Below, in pieces: positions 35,630 through 43,925 of a DNA stretch of 64,000 nt (the stretch's first letter is position 1; every line of letters starts with the position of its first letter). Below the pieces are notes generated by a model that was not told where the DNA came from, did not search any database, and saw nothing but the letters and a program-made list of their open reading frames with translations. The translations under genes and the position numbers were made by a program. The stretch lies in contig DASSNC010000121.1 in NCBI GenBank assembly GCA_035688305.1, positions 1-64,000 on the forward strand. Reading direction: 5' to 3'. Source of the DNA: 66-474 sp035688305. Its GTDB lineage: Bacteria > Pseudomonadota > Gammaproteobacteria > Xanthomonadales > Rhodanobacteraceae.

Positions 35630-36448
35630 TCAGTCGCCGTAGAAGCGCACCCCGAACGACGCGCCTGCAAATTGCACCATCTGGGCGCGGCCACTGGCAT
35701 TCAGGCGCAGCGTGATCGGGCGCTGGAAGAATTGGTTGACGATCGAATCGGGCAAGCCATAGTCCTCTTTCAGCGCCTGCTTGCTGATCGCACCAGCCTG
35801 GCAAGCGCGCGTGACCCAGCCGCTGTCACCCTCATCCGCACCCGGCTGCAACGTTCCCCAATGCTCGCTCAACAGGCCGATCGGCGCGGTCAAACTTCCG
35901 TTGAATGGCTGGCCCGTGACCGGATTGATGAGCGAGGGATCATCCAGCAACGCGCTTTCGATCGTGACCGATTCATTGAATGCGATCTGCGCCTCTTGCG
36001 GCGACGCCGTGTTGTTCTGGAACATCCATGAATTCAGGGACGTCATCTGGAAGCACAACAGCGAGTGGGTGCTGTTGCCGGGCAAGGTGATGTGCCCCAT
36101 GTCGTTGAAGCTGAATGAGGTCAGCTGCGGCTGCGGATTCACGATCACGCACTGGTCAGCCGGATCGCTGGATGGCAGGCAGCCGCCGCTCTCCTCCACG
36201 TCGATGAACGCGCTGGCGATCATGCCCGCATAGCGCACGCTGCGCCCGAAGGAATCAGGATCGCCCACGCTGGTGCTGTATCCCGGTGGCAGGCGCGGGC
36301 GCCGATGTGCCTGCATCTGTGCCGCCCGAAGCTGCGCATGCAGCAGCGCGCCCGGGGAAAGTTCAACGGCCGGTCGCGACGGTCCGGCGATTGCGCCGGC
36401 TGCCGCCATCGCAAGTGTCAACGCAGTCAGTCTGATTGCCTTGTGCAT
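35630..36448 (-). CDS. Secreted protein of unknown function
   Basis: The 272-residue protein has a clean signal peptide (RLTALTLAMAAAGAIAG). The mature domain has three Cys (in GGCLPSS, QCVIVN and LLCFQM) plus RACQAG, and ends in beta-rich GRAQMVQFAGASFGVRFYGD. No family was recognised. A region of 285 bases separates it from the divergent tesB gene. It is probably periplasmic or extracellular; the Cys content suggests disulfides. Confidence 0.7.
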   Translation of the reverse strand: MHKAIRLTALTLAMAAAGAIAGPSRPAVELSPGALLHAQLRAAQMQAHRRPRLPPGYSTSVGDPDSFGRSVRYAGMIASAFIDVEESGGCLPSSDPADQCVIVNPQPQLTSFSFNDMGHITLPGNSTHSLLCFQMTSLNSWMFQNNTASPQEAQIAFNESVTIESALLDDPSLINPVTGQPFNGSLTAPIGLLSEHWGTLQPGADEGDSGWVTRACQAGAISKQALKEDYGLPDSIVNQFFQRPITLRLNASGRAQMVQFAGASFGVRFYGD

Positions 36449-36701
36449 GTGTGGTGACCCCTCTGGTCGAGAAAAGCATCCGTCGCGCCCCCGTGCCGCG
36501 ACGACCGTTGTTCCCGCCGGGCTGGGAGCCAGCCCCGGCCGGACGCACTGGGGCCAGCGCCCCAGGCACGCGGATCGTACGCATTGCCGCGCCCGGCTGT
36601 CACGTTACGAAGCGTTACGAAACGACGACCCGCGGTGCCAACGCGCCCGCGCCAATCGGCCACGGCCGCACGCACATGCGTCGATGGAGGCACTACGCCC
36701 T

Positions 36702-36707
36702 TATAAT
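36702..36707 (+). promoter_or_regulatory. Consensus -10 box for tesB
   Basis: TATAAT, an exact consensus -10, lies 26 bases before the tesB ATG at 36734. The -35 side is weak. In this GC-rich context an exact TATAAT is unlikely to be chance. Confidence 0.5.
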
Positions 36708-36733
36708 TGCCCGCTTTGCGCGAGTGCCCGCCG

Positions 36734-37603
36734 ATGAACCAACCGCACGTTGCCGAGCTGATCGAACAGCTAAAGTTGGAGCGGCTGGAGGACAATCTCT
36801 TCCGCGGCCGCAGTCGCGACATCGGCACCCGTTACGTTTTCGGCGGACAGGTTCTCGGTCAAGCCCTGTCGGCGGCGCAACAGACCGTCGACCCGGCACG
36901 CGCGGCGCACTCCCTGCACGGATACTTCCTGCGCGCCGGCGATGTCGATGCGCCGATCGTGTACCGCGTCAACCGTGCCCGCGACGGCCACAGCTTTTCG
37001 GTGCGCCGCGTGGAAGCGATCCAGCACGGCCAGCCGATCCTCAACTGTGCGGTGTCGTTCCAGGTCGACGAGGAAGGCTTCGAACATCAATCGAGCATGC
37101 CCGAAGTCCCCAAGCCCGAGGACATTGAACCGCGTACCGCGCTGCCCGCGGAAGAAATGGCCAAGCTGCCGCCCAAGCTGCAGCGCTGGCTGAGCACCGA
37201 TGGCCCATTTGAATACCGCTTCGTGTGGCCGCGTGACGAAATGCACCCCGCCAAACGCCCGCCCTACCAGCACATCTGGTTTCGCCTTGCCGAACGCATT
37301 GATGCGGCGCCGGCACTGCACCGGGCGTTGCTGGCCTACGCATCCGACTATCACTTGATCGGCACGGCGCTCTTGCCGCACGGCGTGTCCTACCTCACGC
37401 CCGGACTGCATTTGGCCAGCCTCGACCACGCACTGTGGTTCCATCGGCCGTTCCGGGTCGATGACTGGCTGCTGTATTCCTGCGAAAGTCCGACCGCGCA
37501 AGGCGCCCGCGGCTTGGTGCGCGGCCAGTTGTTCGACACCAATGGCAAGATGGTGGCATCCAGTGCCCAGGAAGGCCTGCTGCGACTGCTGCCGCCTCGC
37601 TGA
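36734..37603 (+). CDS. tesB: Acyl-CoA thioesterase II
   Basis: TesB hydrolyses acyl-CoA of medium and long chain. The 289-residue protein has two hotdog domains: the first with DIGTRYVFGGQVLGQALSAA and HSLHGYFLRAGD, the second with ASLDHALWFHRPFRVDDWLLY, carrying the catalytic Asp, and the final SSAQEGLLR, carrying the catalytic Gln. Length equals E. coli TesB (286). The start at 36734 was chosen over a longer frame because the conserved N-terminus begins there. Confidence 0.95.
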   Translation: MNQPHVAELIEQLKLERLEDNLFRGRSRDIGTRYVFGGQVLGQALSAAQQTVDPARAAHSLHGYFLRAGDVDAPIVYRVNRARDGHSFSVRRVEAIQHGQPILNCAVSFQVDEEGFEHQSSMPEVPKPEDIEPRTALPAEEMAKLPPKLQRWLSTDGPFEYRFVWPRDEMHPAKRPPYQHIWFRLAERIDAAPALHRALLAYASDYHLIGTALLPHGVSYLTPGLHLASLDHALWFHRPFRVDDWLLYSCESPTAQGARGLVRGQLFDTNGKMVASSAQEGLLRLLPPR

Positions 37604-37649
37604 ACGCGCGGCGGATTGCAACCTGCCGCGGCTGTCGTAAACTTCCAGC

Positions 37650-38042
37650 ATGCGCAAGATTTACGCCTCGCCCCGCTTGCAGAACATCGAGCACCTCGTC
37701 GCGGTGATGAACGAGCACGGCATCGCGACCAAGGTGACCAACCGGCGCGTGTACGACCGCTCCAGCTACGTGAACTTCTCGTACGCGCGACCGGGCAACA
37801 GTGAAGACTGGCCGACCGTCTGGGTGGTGAACGCCAACGATCACACCCGTGCGCGCCAACTGATGCGCGAAATCGGGATCGAACCGCCCACCCGGTACGC
37901 CGAAGACCTGGCAGCCTTCCGTGCGCGCGGCCGGGGCACGCGCGCGCCGGGCCAGGTGGCAGGCAGGATCCGTACCGCCGCGCTCGCCGCGCTGGTACTC
38001 GCGATGGCAATTTACGCTGCCAGGATGGCGGCCGTATGGTGA
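37650..38042 (+). CDS. DUF2007-like 'pathogenicity-like' protein with C-terminal membrane helix
   Basis: The 130-residue protein begins MRKIYASPRLQNIEHLVAVM, and WPTVWVVNANDHTRARQLM is the ferredoxin-like signal-transducing (DUF2007) pattern. The last 25 residues are a hydrophobic helix (TAALAALVLAMAIYAARMA). Xanthomonas genomes carry similar proteins labelled pathogenicity-like; no biochemical role is known. bpt starts eight bases after its stop, suggesting one transcript. Confidence 0.7.
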   Translation: MRKIYASPRLQNIEHLVAVMNEHGIATKVTNRRVYDRSSYVNFSYARPGNSEDWPTVWVVNANDHTRARQLMREIGIEPPTRYAEDLAAFRARGRGTRAPGQVAGRIRTAALAALVLAMAIYAARMAAVW

Positions 38043-38049
38043 CCGAGCC

Positions 38050-38775
38050 ATGCTCCGGAACGAACGCGTAAGGCTGTTCCAGACGCTGCCGCACGCCTGC
38101 GGGTATTTCCGCGCGCGCACCGCGCAAAACCTGGTGCTCGATCCGGCCGCGCCCGATTTGCCAACGCTCTACGCACTCTCGCTGGCGCGCGGTTTCCGCC
38201 GCGCCGGCGGCCATGTTTACCACCCGCACTGCCCACGCTGCCAGGCCTGCGAGCCATGCCGGATCGACGTCGCGAAATTCGAGCCCAGCCGCAGCCAGCG
38301 CCGCTGCCTTGCATTGAACGAGGACATCGAACTACTGGAATGCGCGCCCGGCCTCACCGATGAACGCCACGACCTGTACGCGCGCTACCTGCATGCACGG
38401 CACCCAGGCGGCGGCATGGACGATGCCAGCAACGAGGACTTCAGCCAGTTCCTCGCCGCGCCGTGGAGTCCAACCGTGTTCCTTGAACTCCGCCTGGCCG
38501 GCAAGCTGGCCGCGGTAGCCGTCACCGACGTGTGTTCGACCGGGCTGTCGGCCGTGTACACGTTCTTTGACCCGGAGTTGCCCAAGCGCGGACTCGGAAC
38601 GCTGGCGATCCTGCGCCAGATCGAATTGACACGCGCGCGTGCACTGCCGCACCTGTACCTCGGTTACTGGATCGCGAACCATCCGAAGATGGGCTACAAG
38701 GCGCGCTTCCACGGCCTGCAGGTACTCGGCACCAGCGGCTGGACGGCACTGGGCGAACGCCGCGAGTCCGCCTGA
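38050..38775 (+). CDS. bpt: Aspartate/glutamate leucyltransferase Bpt (arginyl-transferase family)
   Basis: Bpt attaches leucine from Leu-tRNA to N-terminal Asp or Glu, creating a ClpS/ClpAP N-degron. The 241-residue protein shows the Cys cluster HPHCPRCQACEPCRIDV and the family blocks LPHACGYFRART, CSTGLSAVYTFFDPE and LYLGYWIANHPKMGYKARF. The start at 38050 gives the usual length. Neither clpS nor clpA is in the window. Confidence 0.9.
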   Translation: MLRNERVRLFQTLPHACGYFRARTAQNLVLDPAAPDLPTLYALSLARGFRRAGGHVYHPHCPRCQACEPCRIDVAKFEPSRSQRRCLALNEDIELLECAPGLTDERHDLYARYLHARHPGGGMDDASNEDFSQFLAAPWSPTVFLELRLAGKLAAVAVTDVCSTGLSAVYTFFDPELPKRGLGTLAILRQIELTRARALPHLYLGYWIANHPKMGYKARFHGLQVLGTSGWTALGERRESA

Positions 38776-38794
38776 GCCGCGCTTCGCGGCAGCA

Positions 38795-40291
38795 TCACTT
38801 CACCGGATACGGATACAGCTTGTCGAGCGGCTGCGACATGCCGTCGTCCAGCACCATCCGGCAATGCCCGCGGCGCAGCGCGCGCGGATCATCCACCCCG
38901 CAACTGTGCGCGATGATGCCGACTTCGTGCATCACGTTGGTTGCGTAGTGCGCCACGCGCTCCGCCTTGTCGGGCACCACCAGGCCGCGCTGCAGGCGCG
39001 GATCGTGGGTGGTGACTCCGGTCGGACAGGTATTGCGGTTGCAGCGCATCGACTGGATGCAACCCAGCGCCAGCATGAAGCCACGCGCAGAGTTCACGAA
39101 ATCCGCGCCCATGGCCAGCGCCCACGCCACCTCGTAGGCCGTGATGCATTTGCCGGAACAAATCACCTTCACGCGCTCGCGCAAGCCGTGCTCGATGAGC
39201 GTATCGACCAGCAGCGGCAGCGCTTCGCGCAGCGGCAGGCCGACACCTTCCATCAAGGTTTGCGGCGCGGCGCCGGTACCGCCTTCGGAACCATCCACGA
39301 TGATGAAATCCGGTGCGCTGGCAAGACCACGCCGGTGCACTTCGTTGCAAAGTTCCTCGATCCAGCCGATCCCGCCCAGCACGGCCTTGAAGCCCGTGGG
39401 CTTGCCGCTGACATCCCGGACACGCTCAATGAAATCAATCAATTGCGAGACACTCCCGATCTCAGGATGACGATTCGGACTGACCGAATCCTCACCTTCG
39501 GGAATGCCGCGGATTGCCGCGATCTCCGCCGTCACCTTGCCGCCGGGCAACAATCCACCGAGCCCCGGCTTGGCGCCCTGGCTCAGCTTGATGCTGACCA
39601 TCTTCACCTCGGGATGTGCGCACACCTCGCGCAGCCTGTCGTCATCGAGCGTGCCATCGGGCGCGCGCACGCCGTACTTGGCGGTGCCGATTTCGAACAC
39701 GACATCGCACCCGCCTTCGAGGTGATACGGCGCGAGTCCACCCTCACCCGTGTCCAGCCAGACACCGGCCTTGGCTGCGCCGCGCGACAGCGCGCGCACC
39801 GCCGGTGCCGACAGCGCCCCGAAACTCATCGCGGAAATATTGAAGAACGCGCTGTGCGTGTACGGTTCACGCGCATGCGGGCCAATCAATACCGGCTTCG
39901 GCGTGGCAGCTTCCATGCCGAGCGCGGGGAACGGCGCGTTGAGGAAGAACGGCGTGCCTTCGCGGCGCAGGTCACGGGTGGAACCGAAGCCACGGGTGTT
40001 GTCTTCATTCTCCGACGCGCGGTAAACCCAGACGCGTTGTGCGCGATTGAACGGCAATTCCTGCCGGTCGAATGCAAAAAAGTACTGCCGGAAGAACACC
40101 CCAAGGTGCTGGAACAACTTCCGGAAATGGCCGATCACCGGATAGTTGCGCAGGACCGCGTTGTGCGTTTGCATGCGATCGACCACGTACAGCGCAGCCA
40201 CCCCGGCCACCACCACCACCAGCAGCAGCACGAATGCGACCGCGACCGACTGAAACGCAAACATGATCCATGACGAAGACGCATTGGCCAT
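38795..40291 (-). CDS. Membrane-anchored FMN-binding glutamate-synthase-like protein
   Basis: The 498-residue protein carries an N-terminal membrane segment (AFVLLLVVVVAGVAALYVV) followed by a GltB-type FMN/3Fe-4S domain. Features are SAMSFGALSAPAVRALSRGA, VDGSEGGTGAAPQTLMEGVGLPLREA for FMN binding, and the cluster motif MRCNRNTCPTGV. It lacks the glutaminase domain and a GltD partner nearby. Such stand-alone proteins are annotated FMN-binding glutamate synthase family; the donor and product are unknown. Confidence 0.85.
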   Translation of the reverse strand: MANASSSWIMFAFQSVAVAFVLLLVVVVAGVAALYVVDRMQTHNAVLRNYPVIGHFRKLFQHLGVFFRQYFFAFDRQELPFNRAQRVWVYRASENEDNTRGFGSTRDLRREGTPFFLNAPFPALGMEAATPKPVLIGPHAREPYTHSAFFNISAMSFGALSAPAVRALSRGAAKAGVWLDTGEGGLAPYHLEGGCDVVFEIGTAKYGVRAPDGTLDDDRLREVCAHPEVKMVSIKLSQGAKPGLGGLLPGGKVTAEIAAIRGIPEGEDSVSPNRHPEIGSVSQLIDFIERVRDVSGKPTGFKAVLGGIGWIEELCNEVHRRGLASAPDFIIVDGSEGGTGAAPQTLMEGVGLPLREALPLLVDTLIEHGLRERVKVICSGKCITAYEVAWALAMGADFVNSARGFMLALGCIQSMRCNRNTCPTGVTTHDPRLQRGLVVPDKAERVAHYATNVMHEVGIIAHSCGVDDPRALRRGHCRMVLDDGMSQPLDKLYPYPVK

Positions 40292-40391
40292 GACAACCCC
40301 ATGAATTCGGTCTTGATCCGTGCAGTCTAAGTGCGGGCACCACCGCGACGCACCATCGTCGGGTTCACGCGCGCAAGGCTATTCAATGTTG

Positions 40392-40412
40392 TTGCGAACC
40401 ATTATCATTTGC
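40392..40412 (+). promoter_or_regulatory. Fur-box-like sequence upstream of cytochrome b561
   Basis: The 21-base stretch reads TTGCGAACC then ATTATCATTTGC. The right half matches the ATTATCATT part of the Fur box perfectly and the left half only partly (GCGAA conserved). It lies 31 bases before the ATG at 40444. This suggests iron regulation but would need testing. Confidence 0.4.
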
Positions 40413-40443
40413 GGCAACCCCGAATCCGCCGGAACGTTTCCCG

Positions 40444-40992
40444 ATGACCGCACCGCGTTACTCGCCGTGGACCCGCCACCTGCACTGGGTCGTATTCATC
40501 CTCGTGGCCTGCGCCCTGGTCCTGATCTACATCAACGCCTGGACCCCGCGCAGCTCGCCGCTGCACGCAAACGCCAGATGGGCACACATGCAGTTCGGGA
40601 TGGCGATCCTGCTGGTGATGCTGCCGCGCCTGCTGGTGCGCAGCCGTGCGACCACCGCGCCGCCGATCACGCCACCACTACCGGCATGGCAGAAGTGGGC
40701 AGCCAAGTGCATGCACCTCGCGTTGTACGTGCTGCTGATCGTCACGCCATTGCTCGGCATCGCCAACCGCATGTGGAGCCCCGGCGCGTGGAACCTGCTC
40801 GGCATCCCCATGCCACACGTCGCCCACCCCGAGCGCGCCTTCTCGCACATGCTCGAAGGCATCCATGGAGATTTCGGCAACATCCTGATGTACCTTGCCG
40901 CGCTGCACGCCACCATGGCGCTGTTCCACCATTTCGCGCAACGCGACAACACCCTGAAGCGAATGCTGCCCGCCCAGCGAAGCGAAAGTTGA
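40444..40992 (+). CDS. Cytochrome b561 family membrane protein
   Basis: The 182-residue protein has four hydrophobic helices and the family's heme-ligand histidines: RYSPWTRHLHWVVFILVAC near the start, and ARWAHMQFGMAILLVMLPR, CMHLALYVLLIVTPLLG and LEGIHGDFGNILMYLAALHA later. It would shuttle electrons between quinol and a periplasmic acceptor; in E. coli CybB acts as a superoxide:quinone oxidoreductase. A Fur-like box precedes it. No partner gene is adjacent. Confidence 0.87.
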   Translation: MTAPRYSPWTRHLHWVVFILVACALVLIYINAWTPRSSPLHANARWAHMQFGMAILLVMLPRLLVRSRATTAPPITPPLPAWQKWAAKCMHLALYVLLIVTPLLGIANRMWSPGAWNLLGIPMPHVAHPERAFSHMLEGIHGDFGNILMYLAALHATMALFHHFAQRDNTLKRMLPAQRSES

Positions 40993-41197
40993 TCGCGTCA
41001 TCCCACAACAATGCTGTCGTCATTTCGACGTCCCGGCCCGGCAAAACACCGCCGCGCTCGCGCGGACATCGCAGCAGGTCACGCATGACGCGCGCCGACA
41101 GGATGTTTCTCAACACGCTGTTAATTGCCCTGCTTTGCAAACTCCTCCATCATGGACGGCTTGCCTGCTCCTGCCCCGCCGCCCACAGGTTTGAACG

Positions 41198-42145
41198 GTG
41201 AATCCAACCCCGGAAACTGACGCGACCGCCGCGTGGGACCAGGATTGGCATGACGGTCGTCTTGCATCGTGCGGAGGCGAAGGTGGCGCCAATTACCAGC
41301 CCGTGATCACGGCAGGCTGGCGACGCTTCTTCGACTCGCTCGCGAATGGTGCGCACGTGCTTGACGTGTGCACTGGCAATGGTGCCGTGGCTCGCCTGGC
41401 CGCCGAGGTTGCCGTTGAGCGCAACCTGCGCGTCGCCATTGATGCCGTCGACTCGGCGTTGCTCAACCCGATCGCGTTGGAACCGGGCGCGGACATGATC
41501 CGTTTTTCGTCGCGGGTCGCAGCCGAAAGCCTGCCGTTCCCCGACGCCAACTTTGATGTCATCGTCGGTCAGTACGCCATCGAGTACACCGACCTCGCAC
41601 GCAGCATGCCGGAACTCCGCCGGGTGAGCAGGCCCGCAGCCCGCGTCCGGTTCGTCACCCACGCCGCCGGGAGCGTGTTCGTGCAAGCCGCCGGGCGCCA
41701 GCTCGACGACGCACAACGATTGTTGGGAACCGGCATATTCGAAGCCGCCAACGCGCTCGCGCGCGCATCCGCCAATCCAGCGTCGCTGGCCGAAAGCAAC
41801 GCCGCCCGCACCCATTTCCAGCAATCGCTGCAGGCACTGCACGACGCTTCGACCCGATCAGAAGACTTGCAGATGTATCAAAACGTCGGCAACGTCCTCG
41901 TGCATGCGCTGAGCGTGCAAGCACAAGCCGGAACCGACGCGGTGCTCGCCAAGATCGCTGAAGTCGCATCGGCGATTCGCGCCCACGAAGCGCGGCTTTC
42001 GGCGATGCGCCGCGCCGCACTCGATGACAAGCGCGCACAAGCGTTCGGGGACATGGCCGGGCGGCTTTGGTCGCGGCCGTTCACCATGGAAGCGTTGGCG
42101 CGGCCCGACGGCGCGCTGTTCGGATGGGTCTTCGCCAGCGCCTGA
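41198..42145 (+). CDS. Class I SAM-dependent methyltransferase
   Basis: The 315-residue soluble protein has the SAM motif HVLDVCTGNGAVARLAAEV and the FPDANFDVIVGQYAIEYTDL block, followed by a helical C-terminal half with a long Ala-rich segment (ALSVQAQAGTDAVLAKI). It resembles ubiquinone/menaquinone-type small-molecule methyltransferases, but no substrate can be named. A 205-base intergenic region precedes it and a MITE-like repeat follows 35 bases after the stop. Confidence 0.8.
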   Translation: MNPTPETDATAAWDQDWHDGRLASCGGEGGANYQPVITAGWRRFFDSLANGAHVLDVCTGNGAVARLAAEVAVERNLRVAIDAVDSALLNPIALEPGADMIRFSSRVAAESLPFPDANFDVIVGQYAIEYTDLARSMPELRRVSRPAARVRFVTHAAGSVFVQAAGRQLDDAQRLLGTGIFEAANALARASANPASLAESNAARTHFQQSLQALHDASTRSEDLQMYQNVGNVLVHALSVQAQAGTDAVLAKIAEVASAIRAHEARLSAMRRAALDDKRAQAFGDMAGRLWSRPFTMEALARPDGALFGWVFASA

Positions 42146-42235
42146 TAGCGGTGCTCCGCCCGCTGAAGGCCACTCGCGTGGGGGTTTCGGACCCTGAGGT
42201 TTCCCCACGTTTTTCCACGCTGCGTCAGGGACAAG

Positions 42236-42268
42236 CCCTCTCCCCCGCGCCGCTTGCGGGGGAGAGGG
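42236..42268. repeat. CCCTCTCC...GGAGAGGG hairpin repeat, copy 2
   Basis: A 13-bp stem (CCCTCTCCCCCGC with GCGGGGGAGAGGG) encloses a short GCCGCTT loop. It forms the left half of the inner inverted pair of the element at 42180-42504. Confidence 0.75.
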
Positions 42269-42391
42269 TTGGGTGAGGGGGCGGGGCTTGATCGTTCAAC
42301 GAAAGCGCATTCAGAGTGAAGTAAGCCGGTCCGCGCTTGGGCGTTGACCGAGTATTCCGCAAGCAGCTGGCTGTGCGCCCCCTCACCCCAG

Positions 42392-42428
42392 CCCTCTCCC
42401 CCAACGATGCAACCGTTGGGGGAGAGGG
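42392..42428. repeat. CCCTCTCC...GGAGAGGG hairpin repeat, copy 3
   Basis: The stem CCCTCTCCCCCAACG with its complement encloses the loop ATGCAA. It is in opposite orientation to copy 2 relative to the flanking GGGTGAGGGGGC sequence. Confidence 0.75.
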
Positions 42429-42811
42429 CGCTTTCCATTACATGCGGTCGTAAATGACTGAATGTCATGCACAATACGTGGGGAAACCTCAGGTTCGGAC
42501 CCCCGGCCGCCGCCCACGACTGACGGCGTCTCCGCATGACTGCTACCCAACGCCGGCAACACAAAACCCTGCGGGTCAAAACCACCCGGCGTGCTCGCGA
42601 ACCCATCGACGTTTTGCACGATATTCCCGACGAGTCCGGTGGCGACGCTTCAGGGCTTTGTCGCTTCTTACCTGTACCGTGCGCACGTGGTCTCGGTATT
42701 CTTCAAGCGACCGGGTTGAGCGCTGGCCACGCGAAGGACATGTTCCGGCGCGACTTCGACACCGGGATACGACCATTACGCGGTCGTGTTCCGCCATCCT
42801 GGGAGACTCGC

Positions 42812-43309
42812 ATGACCCGAACTCGCACGACCCGAACTCGCATTACCTTGGCGCTGCTCGCAATCGCGCTGCCCGCTTTCGCAGCCGCGCAACCGCCTGC
42901 TGCCACCGCGCGGATCCATCCGGCATCCAGCGCGCACGCGAATGCCGTAGCCGGGCAGGCCGACGCCACGCGCATCGAGGCTTGCGACGAAGCCGCCCAC
43001 GCTCTCCTCGACCACCTGGCAAAGTCTGAATACAAGGCGGCCACCGGCAACTTCAACGCGCAAATGGCAGCTGCGCTCAACGCCGAGAAGCTCGGCGAAG
43101 TGTGGCAATCCATCGCCACACGCTACGGCAAGGTCGAATCGCGTGGCACCACGCAGAACATGCTGTACGCGGGACTGGTGGTGGTGACGGTACCGTTGCG
43201 CTTCGCCAGCGGCACACTTGGCGTGCGCCTTGCGTGCGATGCCGACGGGAAGTTCTCGGGCTTCCACCTCGTGCCCGTCCCGTACGCCGCACCGGCGGCG
43301 TCGAACTGA
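42812..43309 (+). CDS. DUF3887-family exported protein
   Basis: The 165-residue protein has a signal peptide (ITLALLAIALPAFAAAQ) and a domain matching the DUF3887 pattern: a helix that starts HALLDHLAKSEYKAATGNF, AEKLGEVWQSIATRYGKVES and a terminal beta hairpin ending GKFSGFHLVPV. In other bacteria this domain precedes serine hydrolases and has no known catalysis. GGGAG precedes the ATG. The first codons contain a short direct repeat (ACCCGAACTCGCA twice) that encodes TRTRTTRTR. Confidence 0.8.
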   Translation: MTRTRTTRTRITLALLAIALPAFAAAQPPAATARIHPASSAHANAVAGQADATRIEACDEAAHALLDHLAKSEYKAATGNFNAQMAAALNAEKLGEVWQSIATRYGKVESRGTTQNMLYAGLVVVTVPLRFASGTLGVRLACDADGKFSGFHLVPVPYAAPAASN

Positions 43310-43327
43310 CGGCGCGGTCACCGCAGC

Positions 43328-43900
43328 ATGACCGCGCCGGCCCCGCCTCGCCGTTGCACTGATGACGCCGAACGCCGCGCGCTGATCGAACGCGCGTTCG
43401 CGCTCGGCGTCCCGCGCGACTACGGCCGCACGCGCCAGCTGCGATTGCAGCGCGAGCCCGCGCAACTCGCCTGCGTCGGCGACGACATCCATGGTCGTGC
43501 GCAATGGTTGCAGCCACGTGCCGCAACTGCGCTGGCAGCACTGCGCCGTGCCGCGGCGCTGGACGGTGTGGACTTGCAGCTGGTCTCGGCCTTCCGCTCC
43601 ATCGAATACCAACTCGGCATCGTCGAACGCAAGCTCGCCGCCGGCCAGGACATCGACCAGATCCTGCGCGTCAGCGCCGCACCCGGCTACAGCGAACACC
43701 ACAGCGGTCGCTGCGTGGACTTCACCACGCCGGGGTACGAAGCGCTGGAAGAAGTGTTCGAACGATCGCCAGCATTCGCGTGGTTGACGCGGAACGCCGA
43801 CGCGCATGGTTTCTCACTGTCCTACCCGCGCGGCAACCGCCACGGGATTGCGTACGAACCTTGGCACTGGTGCTGGCGGCGCGGCGCACGCTCGCGCTGA
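43328..43900 (+). CDS. VanY/DacB-type D-alanyl-D-alanine carboxypeptidase (M15B)
   Basis: The 190-residue protein has the M15B zinc peptidase motifs: SAFRSIEYQ, GYSEHHSGRCVDF (first His and Asp) and the terminal YEPWHWCWR (second His). It lacks a signal peptide, so a cytoplasmic or leaderless location is likely. The enzyme would cleave D-Ala-D-Ala ends of wall peptides. It follows the DUF3887 gene by 18 bases and is probably in the same transcript. Confidence 0.88.
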   Translation: MTAPAPPRRCTDDAERRALIERAFALGVPRDYGRTRQLRLQREPAQLACVGDDIHGRAQWLQPRAATALAALRRAAALDGVDLQLVSAFRSIEYQLGIVERKLAAGQDIDQILRVSAAPGYSEHHSGRCVDFTTPGYEALEEVFERSPAFAWLTRNADAHGFSLSYPRGNRHGIAYEPWHWCWRRGARSR

Positions 43901-43925
43901 CAGTTCGTAGCGGCGGGGTCGCGCA

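Larger units (their letters stand above)
42180..42504. mobile_element. MITE-like element with about 30-bp terminal inverted repeats
   Basis: The left end (42180-42210) and right end (42476-42504) are near-perfect inverted copies. They share an exact 18-base core, CCTGAGGTTTCCCCACGT, and differ by two or three bases near the tips. Inside lie two CCCTCTCC hairpins pointing inward as a second inverted pair, around a unique middle of about 100 bases. The element has no coding capacity and no clear target-site duplication. This looks like a non-autonomous mobile element, but an inverted regulatory module is possible. Confidence 0.6.
42146..42811. other. 666-base intergenic region holding a repeat element
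   Basis: The first half (42180-42504) is an inverted-repeat element carrying two hairpin repeats. The second half (42505-42811) has an open frame on the plus strand that reads Arg-rich and is not convincing as protein. It must also contain the promoter of the gene starting at 42812. No RNA gene was recognised. Confidence 0.6.

Noticed and set aside
42536..42811. In-frame extension upstream of the DUF3887 gene
   Set aside because: The extension is Arg-rich, lacks a ribosome site and precedes a clear signal peptide, so the start at 42812 was used.
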